Origin: Allolobophora icterica
Taxonomy: Eukaryota > Annelida > Clitellata > Crassiclitellata > Lumbricidae
DNA length: 64,000 nt
Reading direction: 5' to 3'
Assembly (NCBI GenBank): GCA_963556255.1
Contig: OY744606.1
Coordinates: 77,312,618-77,376,617, forward strand
This document shows positions 9,729-23,899 of the stretch, in pieces. The first letter of the stretch is position 1; each line of letters starts with the position of its first letter. The notes beneath the pieces are model-generated. The model was not told where the DNA came from. It ran no database searches and was given only the letters and a program-made list of their open reading frames with translations. Position numbers and translations under genes: made by a program.

Positions 9729-11300
9729 GGATCGAGATTGTTTGGCCTGACTGTCGGACAGCGTCGAGGGTTTTAGAAAGAGATCACTTGAAAACCATGT
9801 CAATTGAAAAACCTGCATGATCGAAGATGTCAGGTTAGTTCAGACTACCTGCGTGATTGAGAAGCTGTGCTGAAAGTACGTGCGTGACCGAAGATATCTG
9901 CCTGGTGGAAATCCGCACGCAGCTATTATAAGTCGCGGTTCAAATGAAATCCTTTCTGGACGACATCAACTTTGATATCAAGCAACCCTCCTGTTTGGAA
10001 CTTACGTTCACTCTGTTGTTGTGTTGAACAGTCGAGTTCTCGTTGGTTTTGTTGTTTGTAATTTGGGTGTTCTTCGTTTCCGACGTAGCGTTGATTAAGT
10101 TAATTCGAATGCATTTCTGTGACTCGCGTTATCGGCAATTTGTTGATATAAGATTTGCACTGGTTTCTCCAAGTTTATTTGGACTGCCATTTGTTTTTGG
10201 TCGGGAAAATGCTTTTTTTTCTCGAAATGACTTTTGGCAGTTGCAGTGAAGTTGTTTTCTCAAAATGACATTTGGCAGTTGCAGTGAAGTTACACAAGTG
10301 TGAAGTAGTTCTTGGTGTTTAGTCACCACTTAATCCTGTAGTTATGAAATGAACAGCAATGAAAATTGAGAAGTTGAAAGGTTGTGTGCGCCTCGGCCGA
10401 CTTGGTTTTCAAGGTGTTTCGGGAGTGGTGTTTAAACATATGTGTTACATTTACTTGCTATATTTTTACAGTTGGGATGTTGGTGCTGATTGTGAAGGCA
10501 CCGTGTCTCTTCGGCATCCAGAGTTCAAACCATCATGAATCTTGTGTAACAAAAAATTCATTATTGAGCTGTGCAACTGATTTGTTTCTCTCAAAGTTGC
10601 ACTATATAAATTTACAATTAAAATTCATTCAGCACAGTCAGGCATTTGTAATTGATTCTTCTCCACTTGTACCCTATATCGAACTTGGCTATAGAATGAG
10701 TACATCGACTGTACACTGCCAAAGGAGATCAAATAGCAAGGCACAAGACTGTTAGCTTGCCTTTATATGCTGCAGCTAAGAAAATGAAATTGCTAAAACT
10801 TTATGAGTAAAAAAGAATGCTGTAGCCCTGCCAGGATGCCCATGAACATTCGTTGGGCCCATATGGGTTCTGTAAAGGTCCTGCATTGGAATATGTATCC
10901 CATTTGAACCGTATACGGCATGATGATTGCACGCAGTGGTTGGTTGTTCATTAGTGTGTTACATAAATATCTTCAGACACACTGCTGCCATTGAGAGTTG
11001 GATTAAGGACTTACTGATCTTTTTCATGTATTTTGTGTGGGAAAAATGTTCTGCTTTTGCTTCGCTGTTGTGTTCGTGTTTGATACTAGGCATCTTTGAC
11101 CGAAGAAGCATGTCTCTATTGACTAACGGTGGATAGAAGATACAGTTAGCGAGCTACTATCTTACCTACCACACCTTACCTAGGGTACTCGCAACACACA
11201 TTGTTGTAGTGCAAGTTCTGTTTAGAAAACTACTGAACCCGATTTCTGCTTTTCAAAGTGACCTCTAAATAATAGAAATTCGTTAATGTTGTCATTGTTT
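9729..11300 (+). other. YTHDC2 3' UTR and downstream sequence
   Basis: No open frame resembles a gene. Where the transcript ends is uncertain: an attaaa at 10618-10623 could serve as the poly(A) signal, which would give a 3' UTR of about 0.9 kb. A 27-nt block (aaatgacttttggcagttgc and onward) is tandemly doubled at 10226-10252 and 10263-10289. Bases 10510-10840 belong to a dispersed repeat also present at 24005-24190. Confidence 0.4.
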
Positions 11301-11311
11301 GGGCTCTTAAT

Positions 11312-11425
11312 CAGGGCTGTAGTGGCAAAGTTAGATGTGAGTGCACGATACTGGTTAGTTTTCCTAAACAAATTAGAGGTGAGTATACGCTAATGGTTAG
11401 TTTTCCGAAACAAGTTAGATTTGAG
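11312..11425 (+). mobile_element. Left part of a hAT-like miniature element
   Basis: Begins cagggctgtagt, the same terminus as the complete element at 33066-33224, and contains related gagtatac / ggttagtttt blocks. No matching right terminus was found, so it is treated as truncated or diverged. Confidence 0.4.
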
Positions 11426-11576
11426 TACAAATATTTTCTGAGGTAAGTGTACAGTCTCCAGAGAGGAGTACACGCTGTATACCTGCGTATTGCATTCTCC
11501 TTGAAGTAAAGCCATTGAAGCCTTCTAGACCAGCAAGCCAGTGGTTGGGATTCGATCTCTTGCCACAACGCCTTCG

Positions 11577-11712
11577 CACCATTGATGCTTCCATCCATAA
11601 CACCATTGACTGATGCCATAACACTTTTGATTGATGCCATAGCACCATTGATTGATGCCATAGCACCATTGATTGATACCATAGCACAATTTATTGATGC
11701 CATAGCACAAGC
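11577..11712. repeat. Second 21-bp minisatellite
   Basis: About six diverged tandem copies of attgatgccatagcaccatt plus g. Open frames on the minus strand come only from the period being divisible by three. Confidence 0.9.
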
Positions 11713-11841
11713 CTCTTGTAATTATTAGTGTTATTTTTCCTGTATTCTTTTATGTAGCGCTGGTATTTGACTGCATAGAGTAAACAACGGTAGTAGGTAG
11801 GTGTAAAGGTGGCTATTTGTTCTTTATGGTACTGTCCACCC

Positions 11842-12024
11842 ACTGGCAGCGATCTCGTTTGACAGGTGGGGGACACTGGGACACCTTTGAACTAAACTGG
11901 TCAAAAAAGAGGTGAAAACATTAAAAAATTTGGTGTTTCTTCTAAATTTAGGGAACAACTGTTTGGTGTGCCCCCCCACACTCTTAAATGCGAGGTCTTG
12001 GTCCCCTAGATAGCCGCCCGTGTG
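11842..12024. mobile_element. Diverged hAT-like miniature element
   Basis: The termini cactggcagcgatc and (complement) cacgggcggctatc resemble those of the better preserved element at 12175-12693, and the interior shares the gtcccccc...gaggtcttg blocks. Flanking duplications are not evident. Confidence 0.45.
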
Positions 12025-12174
12025 ACAACTTAATTGTGACAGTGGAATGCGATTTTGATTAGAAGCGACACAACTATCGATTGTTGCCTCTTGCATTACA
12101 ATAACGACGCCACATAAATTTTAATATTAAGTTAAATTAAATTAGATTAGATCAGAGAAGATCTTGCATAACAG

Positions 12175-12693
12175 CAGTGGCGGCGATCTTGTCTGAGAGG
12201 TGGGGGGGGGACAAAGTCAGCCATAGTCTGGTCGATGACCTTTTTTCAGGAATTCATGTCCCAAAGAAACCATTTTCAAACTTTTTGGGGGAATTAATCT
12301 CCACAAAATCGTTATGACTTTTCTAAAATTCATGTCTGAAAAAAGTTGATGACTTTTTTTTAGTCCTCCACCTACTTTCGTTACTTCTTCACAAATCATA
12401 CCTTCAAAATAACTCACGACCTTTTTTTAGCAATTCATCTCCCCCTCCCTAACTTTTTTTGATCTTTTTCCATTTTATTACTTTTTCCCTTTAAATTTTT
12501 TTGGGGACACTTCTCCTCAAAACAACTTTTCTGGTCAAAAAGGCACTGAAAACTCATTTTCGCCCTCACACACAATTGCATTTCTAGACCTTTTTTGGTG
12601 TATCTTCAAAATTGGGGTCCGATGTATGGCGTGTCCCCCCACTCTTAAAGGTGGGGTCTTGTCCCCCTCGAACCCCCGGGATCGCCGCCCATG
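12175..12693. mobile_element. hAT-type non-autonomous element, 519 bp
   Basis: The left end cagtggcggcgatc and the complement of the right end, catgggcggcgatc, form imperfect terminal inverted repeats. A perfect 8-bp duplication, cataacag, flanks it (12167-12174 and 12694-12701). Eight-bp duplications and a CAGTG-type start are hallmarks of the hAT superfamily. There is no transposase ORF. Confidence 0.85.
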
Positions 12694-12701
12694 CATAACA
12701 G

Positions 12702-13886
12702 TGTGGTGTCACATTGAGGACGCGGCCACGCTCAACCGAGTTTGGTACCAGAGAAACAGAGAGAAATTGCAAGTGTAAAGACATTGATTCTGAAGAAGAG
12801 AGATCAAAAATAAAAATCTTAGAACATTAACAGTCTTAATATGAGACTGGTATTCGTCTGAGAGGGATCAAAGAGATAAAGAAAAGGGTAAAAAATAGAA
12901 ATCTTAGTGCCTTCATAAAGAGTATAAGATTGATGTTCCCCGACGGAGAGCAGAGATTAAGGAGATAGATCAAAAATAAAAAATCTTTAAATATAGTCTT
13001 GTGAAAGCGATGTTCGCAAGTTTAAGCTAATACTTACTTACTTTTACTTAATCCCACTGGGATCAGATGACTGGGTTGATTCGGTCAAAGTACACCGTTT
13101 CTTAACAGGTATGCAACTGAAAACGCAACTCGGTTCGAAACAAAATGTAATGAACAGAGATAAACCACAGTTTATGTACGATTCGTCTTTTTCAGTGTGA
13201 GGCTAAATTGTCCTCATAGGGCCTAATTTAAATAGGGGCCTAGTGTGTATTCCATATTACACATTATTTAGATGCAAGACCTAGGCCTACACTTTCACCT
13301 GAAATACACGGTTTAGGTGTAAGTAGAATAAAGATACTGAAGTTATCGCAAGTTATTACACCCCTTGCGATTGCCTAAGTCTCGAAGTCACAATGCCCAA
13401 ATATGACATCATCGCGATAATGACGTAATTTTCCTTCGTTCTCTGATCGGTTTCGCGAGCAGTTGATTTATTTCTGTCAAAAATTGCAGACGAAAGATGT
13501 CGAAAAATATTGACATTTGAACATTGAAAACGATGAAAAAACTACGAAACACGACGAAGATTATGGTTAAGAAGATAACCAACAAAAGATCCCGAACTGG
13601 GCGGCAGTCGATCATCGAAGAGAAAAGGAAATCATTCGTATAACATGTATGACAGAAATTTTATCATTGTCATTTCAACGCAGAATATTATAGAGTAGTG
13701 GTTTCAAACTTTTTGGCCGGGACCCTTATTTTTATAGGCATAGGCCTAGGCCTAGCTCGTAGACCCAAGTACTTAAAAGTAAAATTTATCACTTAAAATT
13801 TCAGCAATATTTCAGACTATTTCCACAATACAAGCTTGCTTATGACGATGAGGACTATCAACTAATAATTTTCGATTTACGTTAAT
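12702..13886. other. Intergenic, no recognised gene
   Basis: Three loosely repeated blocks, roughly (agagatca)aaaataaaaatctta, lie at 12790-13000. A CRE-like tgacgtaa at about 13421 precedes a 36-codon basic ORF at 13533-13643 of unknown significance. Nothing else is supported. Confidence 0.4.
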
Positions 13887-14332
13887 CGTATATATAGGCG
13901 CAGACTTTTACTTTGTCTCTGGGTGCATTGCATCACCGTGCATGGTTCTCCCTCTCTCCCCCTAGGCCTATCCCCTTTCCCTTCCCTCCCTTCTCCGTTT
14001 CTCACTGCCTTGGGTAGGTGAGTTTTAGCGGATCTTCGGAGAAAGAAGATTGTTTTCTTGTCAAGGGATGCGAGCTTAGAAAAAGTATTGGAAATCGGTG
14101 ACGCTCGGACGCTCCAGTGTTATTGTTTATTTATTATTTTAAATAATAAATAAATAATTTATGTACGGGCTGTGACCGAGATCATGCAATGTTGGGTATT
14201 TGTGTTGTAGTTGTACTTCTCAAGTTGTAAAAATTAGGAATAAAAGTTTGACTTAAGGGACCGAATTCTTCTGGGTGCGCCGCACCCACGGAACTTTCCG
14301 CACCCAAGGCTCCCAAGGAGTCGGCGCCTATG
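13887..14332. mobile_element. Possible hAT-like miniature element
   Basis: tataggcgcagac near the left edge and the complement of the right edge, cataggcgccgac, are similar. The 8-mer acgttaat lies at both borders (13879-13886 and 14333-14340). Four extra bases at the left edge make the boundary less certain. Confidence 0.5.
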
Positions 14333-14337
14333 ACGTT

Positions 14338-14352
14338 AATAATAATAATAAT

Positions 14353-14384
<32 letters not shown>

Positions 14385-14422
14385 ATTATTATAATTAATA
14401 ATAATAATAATAATTAATAATA

Positions 14423-14494
<72 letters not shown>

Positions 14495-14532
14495 TTAGTA
14501 TTAGTATTATTATTATTATTATTATTAATTAT
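14338..14532. repeat. (AAT)n-(ATT)n palindromic microsatellite
   Basis: AAT repeats up to about 14467 switch to ATT repeats to about 14526, so the two halves can pair as an AT-rich hairpin. Confidence 0.9.
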
Positions 14533-14809
14533 AATTTTCTTTATTAATTTAAACTGACAAAAGCTGTAAGATTCTGTCTGTTGCGTAACGTCGACTATAT
14601 AGGCTTATTTTGGCAAACCCTAAGGTCGCCTCATACATGGACTTCTCATGCACGCCTCCCTCCATGCCTCAATCTTCGGTGATTTTTTCATTTGAATTAG
14701 ACTGAACCTTGGTTTGGTTTGTGCAGTTTAATAGTGTTTGTGCTCAGCGAATTCTGACACAAATTACTTATCCAAATAATGTTTTCCTTCCGTGGGCTTA
14801 GCATAATGC

Positions 14810-15645
<836 letters not shown>

Positions 15646-15699
15646 TTCTAAGAGATGGAAACAAACTCTGAAAGTAAAATTCTCTGTTTTTGTTAAATG

Positions 15700-16085
15700 T
15701 TTAGGGTGTTTCTACGCAGAAATTACACCAGATAGACTCTGGCAGTACTCCAAGAAATTCAGTCAGCGTTGCACAGGAATTCACAGCCAGTTGAGAGCAC
15801 ACAGATGCTTGTTTCGCCTTCATGACAGATGCGCACCATGGCAAACACTGCCTCCCAGTTGCAGCTGCATCCAAGAAAAGCCCTGCTTCACAACCGCCTG
15901 GGGTTCTTCTGCCATTGATGGCGGACAGTATCCGGTCTATTGGTTCGACCACTACCACGTCTTCCTGGTGTTTCGTATGGTGTTTCGTATCCACTGACAA
16001 CAAGGAGTGGTGTCGAACTCGGGTAGATTATCACCTCAGGTGCCTGGTGTTATTCAACTTTCACGTGATGAGGGAACTGGAGATG
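15700..16085 (+). other. Orphan exon-like segment, unidentified
   Basis: After a plausible acceptor (aaatgtttag at about 15693-15702) the reading GVSTQKLHQIDSGSTPRNSV ends at a stop near 15796. Overlapping frames to 16085 have balanced, protein-like composition (for example ASKKSPASQPPGVLLPLMAD). I recognise no family. It could be a decayed exon, a UTR or an old repeat. Confidence 0.2.
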
Positions 16086-16912
16086 TAGCAATCCAGCTGG
16101 CAAAACAAAGAACCTCAACCATGTGAAAAAACTGTGAAAAATGTGAAAAAAATTTGAAAAAAGTGAACGGACAAAAAGCTTCACCATGTGAAGGAATGTG
16201 AGATGTATCAATCCAACTGACTAACGGAATTGGACATTCTATGTCAAGTTCACACAGTCAAGCGGATTTGAAGAAATGTCGCCTTCACCCTTGGAGAATC
16301 TAAGAAACCCACTTTTCTCGTTGCTGAATCTGTCAATAAATCAGATTCAGCAGTGTTGAATATGAATGGAGGGGTAAGAGAAAGGAGGAGGAAGAGGAGG
16401 AGAATGCATGTCTTCTGCTGTGGTGAATTCTGGTTCAACTGTCCAGTTTGACTTGGTCTTTACAAAAGACAGGAAAACAAAGAGGAGGCCGAGCACCATC
16501 TCCACCAGGTATGCCTGGCTTTTTTGTTGCACTTACCGTTCAATGTCTTTTTCTGTAATGTAATCCGAGTTGATTCTGTCCTGAATATCATGGGAATTTG
16601 CTCAGTCAGAAAATCAATACGAATGCCCTTTCCATTCTGATTTTGTGGTATGAATTTATTTTAATATATGTGCATTTTTACTGATATTTAATTAAGAATT
16701 TATGCATTGGGGATTATTAAATGCCATAGAAAGCTGCTAAAGTTGTTTTGAGACTACATCCCAATGCTACAGCAATGTGATATGTTGAAGATAGAACGAG
16801 AATATGACATTACAGGCATTTCTATATGGGGGTCATATGTCCTACATATAGGTTTTGATGTCCCATCGGTTAATGCCGTCTGCATTAGATACCGGTGCGA
16901 TAGAAGTTACTA
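16086..16912. other. Intergenic, no recognised gene
   Basis: Contains a doubled motif (gagatgtagcaatccagctg at 16080 and gagatgtatcaatccaactg at 16200) with gtgaaaaa repeats between. Nothing else is evident. Confidence 0.4.
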
Positions 16913-16913
16913 A

Positions 16914-16918
16914 TTATT

Positions 16919-17008
<90 letters not shown>
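16914..17008. repeat. (TAA)n microsatellite
   Basis: Uninterrupted (TAA)n of about 95 bp. Confidence 0.97.
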
Positions 17009-17009
<1 letters not shown>

Positions 17010-17734
17010 TAGGCCCTTATGAAACGATGTTATATAAATTTGCAAATTACCGGTACATCAGTACTTAACAGAATTGCTTCTATATATGTCTGTGTGTATT
17101 TATGTATGTATGTTCGTTTTCTTGTATCAAGCCACTTAACATAGCATCTTTTAAGTCGGCTACTTCACAAAGGCACTGCATGCATGACTATCTAACTCAT
17201 CTAGATATTTAAGTGCATTTTTAGACATTTTGGAAATGTTTGCTGAACAGTGCTAAACGCAACAGCACGTATGTAAAGCTGAAGACTGTTCCTAGAGTCA
17301 GAGATCCGAGTCATGATAAGATACAATGGGCTTGAGTTTATATATGGATGCGAGGCACCTGCATATCTCCCCATGCAGATGAGCGCAACGATCGCAGACC
17401 TGGTCGACTTAAGACTGGAACATAAAACTTCTTGATGTATGTCAGTGTGATGCCGACCAACAGGGCTCGCCCCAGAAAAAGACTTGAATTTGTTTCATTT
17501 CATATTACTATTTTGTCGTAGCGTGTAATAATAACAACCTTCGTTATTTTATTGTGTTCGATAGGGGCTCTTGGAGTTTCTGGCAGCAAGTTTTCTACTC
17601 GAAGGGCGAAGGCCGATGGGATGGTTGGACTATGGCTCCGAATTGTCGCGATTTTTTGTGGGTTTGTGTTCGATTTAGTTTTTTTTGGCGTTTTTGGTTT
17701 TTGTATGTGTATTTGTATTTGTTTTTTGTATAAG

Positions 17735-18180
17735 TATTTAGATTTTTGTATTTGTGTTTAGTTTAACGACAAAGCAAGCAACAAAGCAAACAACAAACGA
17801 CAAAGTAAACAACAAAGTAAACAACAAAACAGACACGAAAGCAAACAACAAACGACAAAATATACAACAAAATAGACAACAAAACAATCAAGACAAAATA
17901 ATCAAAAACTACACCCCTGCTGAGCCTCTGGCGTGGCTTAATCTCCCGTAAGCTCGTTAAGGCGGGGGGGCCCCTGGCGCGGCTTTATCTCCCGTAAGCC
18001 CTTTGTGTAGTTTTTGTGTTTTTGTCTTGTTTGTGTTGTTGTTTATTTTGTTTATTTTGTCGTTTGTTGTTTACTTTCGCGTTTGTTTTGTTGTTTATTT
18101 TGTTGTTTATTTTGTCGTTTGTTGTTTGTTTTGTTGTTTGTTTTGTCGTTAAACTAAATACAAATACAAAAATCTAAATG
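17735..18180. repeat. Foldback (long inverted repeat) element, about 450 bp
   Basis: The left arm (about 17735-17905) starts atttagatttttgtatttg and continues as AAC/CAAA-rich sequence. The right arm (about 18010-18180) is its near reverse complement, ending caaatacaaaaatctaaat. The loop holds two direct copies of a GC-rich block (ctggcgtggcttaatctccc and ctggcgcggctttatctccc). It has no ORF. Confidence 0.8.
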
Positions 18181-18293
18181 CTTTGTAGTGTGTTTGTTTT
18201 TATTTTGTCGTGTGTTGTTTGTTTTGTTGTTTATTTTGTCGTGTGTTGTTTGTTTGGGTTATTTGGTCGTGGTTTATTTTTCCGTTTGTTGTA

Positions 18294-18461
18294 ATGAGCC
18301 GTGCGATAAGAAGGAGGCTGATAGAAGAGTGGACCAGAAGGAAAAGTTACAATGTGGAATCAAATCCCAAATCATTGACGAACAGGCATCCGCTAGTCCA
18401 CAACCGCTACTCAGAAACTGAACGAGAACCACTTGCTGACAATTCTTTGTTGAGACATTGA
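18294..18461 (+). other. Small basic ORF of unknown origin (55 codons)
   Basis: Begins MSRAIRRRLIEEWTRRKSYN and ends ETEREPLADNSLLRH. Its composition is protein-like and differs from the flanking low-complexity DNA. Upstream in the same frame is a hydrophobic stretch produced by the foldback arm. It could be a decayed exon such as a receptor tail; there is no homology I can name. Confidence 0.2.
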
Positions 18462-18767
18462 TAGAGGCTTTTAATGCGGACGTAAACTGAATGACTGGTC
18501 ATTCTGACAAAGATTCTGGATTAAATGTTGCAAATGATTAATTGGTGTACAACAAACAAACAAAAGCAGTTATTCCTTTATTTATCCACGTATTCCTCTA
18601 TCCATCCAGTCATTCATCCTTCTTTCTATTCATCCCTTCACTACATTCGTTCAATAATTCGGTCATTCTTTTAACTGTCGATTCGTCTTTCCTTTCTTCC
18701 TTCCGTTTGTTAACTCGCTCATTCATTCAGTCATTTAGGTACTCAGTCGTTTATTCATTAATTCCTC

Positions 18768-18832
18768 TATCCATCCATCCATCCATCCATCCATCCATCC
18801 ATCCATCCATCCATCCATCCATCCATCCAATC
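18768..18832. repeat. (ATCC)n microsatellite
   Basis: About 15 copies of the tetramer within a wider region rich in catt/cttt. Confidence 0.95.
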
Positions 18833-18899
18833 CTTTCCTGATTCATGCATTCGGTGAATTTATGTAGCCACTCTACAAATGAGTTTGGCTCTTAGCATA

Positions 18900-19150
18900 C
18901 ATTCATTCTGAGAATTTGCATAGCGCCTCTTCAAGAGACCTACTCAAGAGACAAACCCTCACCATATGCTATATATCTCCACAGGTCTTTCACTCAAACT
19001 GAAAACACTGCTCTTTCACAAATCCTATCCCGATTCCTCCTCCTCTCCCTACCTCCCTCGCTGTGTAAACCCTAAACGCCACCACCTTAACACCACCCAT
19101 CTTAGCCGTCTTACTGTCTACATGACTGACTCCTTTGGATCTTGACCTGG
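18900..19150 (+). mobile_element. LINE 3'-end fragment
   Basis: The reading SLKLKTLLFHKSYP... at 18990-19040 has the usual shape of a CR1/L2-group reverse-transcriptase C-terminus. The following UTR (actcctttggatcttgacct) resembles that at 25133-25160. Confidence 0.5.
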
Positions 19151-20511
<1,361 letters not shown>

Positions 20512-20872
20512 TATTATATAATTATTATTATAAGATGATCATATATAAATTACAGAAAAATTACAATAAATAAAGTTTGCTTTGGACACCTTTAAACAGC
20601 TGATTCTCTATGCCATATATTCATTTCGTTGTTCCACTCGTTGAGTTGTACATCTTCATGGATTCACTCATGGCTTTAAAACAGAGCCTGGCCAAATGGA
20701 ATCGATATAATAATAATTATAATACATCCCTGAACTAAATGTCAAAGCTCAGAATAACTTATAACTCGTCAGTTTTTACTGAACAATTAGTAGCCATTGA
20801 ACAAATGAACAAGCCTCAATTTAATCTCTAGTCAGTTTAGAGAGCCAGCTATAATCTTGACTGACTCTTTTA

Positions 20873-21070
20873 TACAGTGGCCGATTGGTTAAAGCGCTAG
20901 GCCTGTAGAGTACGGGTAACGGGTTCAAGCCTCCACTCAGGCGGTTAATTACTGTGTAGGGACCTTGATCAAGTCCTTCACTCACAAATGCTCAGGGCCA
21001 TCGATGTTCCGTTGTTTGGTCGTGTGCACTTCTGAACTTTGAATGGATGACTATAACAAAATACAGCTGT
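20873..21070 (+). mobile_element. tRNA-derived SINE
   Basis: An A-box-like tggccgattggttaaagcgc and a B-box ggttcaagcct (20922-20932) are followed by the family body gggaccttgatcaagtcctt. The head is a different tRNA-like sequence from the SINE at 48845. Confidence 0.8.
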
Positions 21071-21109
21071 GTTGTATTGTATGAAGCAGTGTGAATGCCA
21101 TTCAGTCTC

Positions 21110-21300
21110 AAACATCGGTCTCTAAGCAAAAGCTGTTCCTTTGTATTTGGAAATTATTAAACACTCTACATCTTCAAAACTGCACCGTGACCTTTGCATG
21201 GACACCAAGCCACGTGGGTATACAACTGGGAATGAGATAGCCGATTCATTATGCAAGGAAGCAACTTTACACCCTAATCTCAACCTTGAAGTAAGTTAGG
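21110..21300 (+). pseudogene. LINE RNase H domain remnant
   Basis: The translation CTVTFAWTPSHVGI, then after a shift GNEIADSLCKEAT, matches the C-terminal RNase H motif (W.PSHVGI.GNE.AD) of RNase H-bearing LINEs. The shift of frame at about 21236 and the lack of flanking domains mark it as dead. Confidence 0.75.
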
Positions 21301-21744
21301 AACTATCTTAGCTCTATGGCAGAAAGACTATGATAGTCTTAGCCTACGGGTGACGTTTTAGAAATTTAGAGTTTACAATTAGCCTCATACCATAATAAGG
21401 AACATAAATACAAAGACAGTAACTTATTTATTTGTCTTCTCTTCCAATTGTTGATAAAGTGATACTGAAAAAGTTGCTCACTTGAGTCTTCAGAAATGCA
21501 AAAGCCCTGTGGAAAAGGCAATTCCACAAAGGTCCAAACTGAAACTCGAAAACATCAATATGTTGGAAGCAGTCTGAAACAAAAAAGCAGGAAGACAACT
21601 GAAGAGTAAACTTCTTTAAGCTGGTGTATAGTACAGGGAAATCCTATCATGCAGTGGCAGGGACTAGGGCTGGGTATATCCGGGTCGCAGCTGCTGTCCC
21701 CAAAAACAGCTCTAAGACAGTGGATTAGGCCTATACGTTACCAT

Positions 21745-22319
21745 TTACTAATAGGCCCTACTGGAAAACTTTTGTATGTATGTTTTTAGAGGGAACAATT
21801 TGATATAATTTGTATAGTGTGCAAGGGGCCATCATCATAGTCATGAGTTCTCCCCAAACTCCAGTAAGTAACAATAATCTTACACTGAATTTGTATGTCG
21901 TCTGATTATAGTGTAAGCAAATGTATGGAAGCCACAAGTCTTTCGTTTGAAACGAAGGGCCAAACAGCTGATCTGGCTCTCGGTTTACCTGTGTATCTAA
22001 GTATTTTCGTACTTTTGGCGATGACTGCCTTCTCTGAGAAGGCACAATAATAAAATATTGATTGGCATTGTTTAAAAAGTGGGGGGGGGGTACAGTACCC
22101 CCCAGTCAAAAAAGTGGGGGTACGGGTACCCCTCGTACCCCCCACAAATTACGCCTATGGATCGGAGTGAAGGTTCAACGATAGGCCTACAGAAACGGCA
22201 AGACGAAGGAAATTAACTTCTTTTAAAGACGTCAGCCAAACGCCTTCGTTAAACTCTGGAACAATGCTGAATGTCTGCATAGGCCCTACAAAAGTTTTCC
22301 AATAGGTCCTATTAGTTAA
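21745..22319. mobile_element. Element bounded by about 33-bp inverted repeats
   Basis: ttactaataggccctactgg at 21745 and onward is the near-complement of 22287-22319 (tacaaaagttttccaatagg...). About 30 of 33 positions pair. The 575-bp interior has no transposase, and no flanking duplication was identified. Confidence 0.6.
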
Positions 22320-22339
22320 TGCGAGTTAGCGCGTGTGTG

Positions 22340-22750
22340 TGCTTTTTTCTTGGCTTTATTCGCTTAGGTATTTATTAAGACAATGAAAAAATTATCGTGA
22401 AATTCATAGGTTTTTACACACCTTTAAATTGCTGTCCAACTTTTAAATATAGACTTCCGAACGGTTATATTTCACAGATGTCAATCCGCTTTTGAAGTTT
22501 CCAAAATTAGTAACTTTGACGCATTCATGAGATGTCGTTTAATAATAAACTCGTAAAAGTAAAGAATGTAAACCGCTCTCGCCAGAAATAAACACACAAT
22601 AACAAAATAATTTAGTAATTATAGTTATCTAATGACGATATAAGACATACGAGGTAATGTTGACGCTTACACTGTACCTGTAGGATGTTGCTATAAGCAC
22701 TGGAATCTATAGTAAAGAATTTGAACAGCAATCACTTCAAATAGATAAAC
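22340..22750. repeat. Dispersed repeat, copy 1
   Basis: Shares ttatcgtgaaattcatagg and following blocks with 30900-31460 and the shorter copies at 40775, 41968 and 42212. Confidence 0.65.
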
Positions 22751-23246
22751 AAACATCAGTAGTCATGACCATCATCGTAATCGTAGCCTCCAAACTTCTA
22801 AAGCGCCACTCGAAGGCCAAGCGCAGGGCACCAGGCTATTCACGAGTGCTACGTCAAATCAGAGGGGATTTTCCAGAGAGTAGTCCAAAAGAGGTCCGAC
22901 TCCGGCCAAATCAAATCAGAGGGGCAGGCCCGGCCCTAGGCCAATGCGAACGAGGCAGCCGCCTTGGCCCCCGCGCTTTCAAACGCCCCGCGCTGATGTC
23001 TATTATTTTTTTTACTGTGATGAGATTGAACGCTGACAACGCTTACGTCGCTTAGCAACAATGCTGTCAGTCAATTTGAATGTGATCGGGTGATTTAGGG
23101 AAGGTGAACCTTCGAATACTTCTGATTGTTCATGTCACTGCAGCTTCTGGAGAAAGAAGCTTTCGTAGCTAAAACTTATTTACATGCAATTAACGATGCT
23201 TCAAGAACGGCTAACTACCTTAGCTATTTTGTCATTTGAGAATGAT

Positions 23247-23899
23247 GTTACTAACGATATGGACCATCATCATCATTGCAGGTTTTGCATCCATCAAAGC
23301 TCGCAAGATTTGCTTGTGAATAAAAATATTTACAAGCAAAAACCAACGCTATTGTCTATGGTGACTAACAAACTTTCTAGTAGAAGGATGCTGAAATAGT
23401 TTAACTATAAACATCCTTTTTCAGTTGTCAGACATTTTGCATTTTGTGTTCATTAACCCATTTCATTTCGATTTTGCATTATTTTAATACGTATATGCAC
23501 TGGCGTAAACTTGTCCAAAATATTGAGGGAGGGGGGCATTTGGTTATTTTTTCTACACTTGTTGCAGAAGAAGAGAAGAAGTTACTAACGATATGGACCA
23601 TCATCATCATTGCAGGTTTTGCATCCATCAAAGCTCGCAAGATTTGCTTGTGAATAAAAATATTTACAAGCAAAAACCAACGCTATTGTCTATGGTGACT
23701 AACAAACTTTCTAGTAGAAGGATGCTGAAATAGTTTAACTATAAACATCCTTTTTCAGTTGTCAGACATTTTGCATTTTGTGTTCATTAACCCATTTAAT
23801 TTCGATTTTGCATTATTTTAATACGTATATGCACTGGCGTAAACTTGTCCAAAATATTGAGGGAGGGGGCATTTGGTTATTTTTTCTACACTTGTTGCA
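23247..23899. repeat. Tandem duplication, 2 x 320 bp
   Basis: Copy 1 (23247-23566) and copy 2 (23581-23899) differ at only about two positions by eye, separated by 14 bp of gaagaagagaagaa. The right breakpoint falls inside a hAT-like MITE, so copy 1 holds only its left half. Confidence 0.95.
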
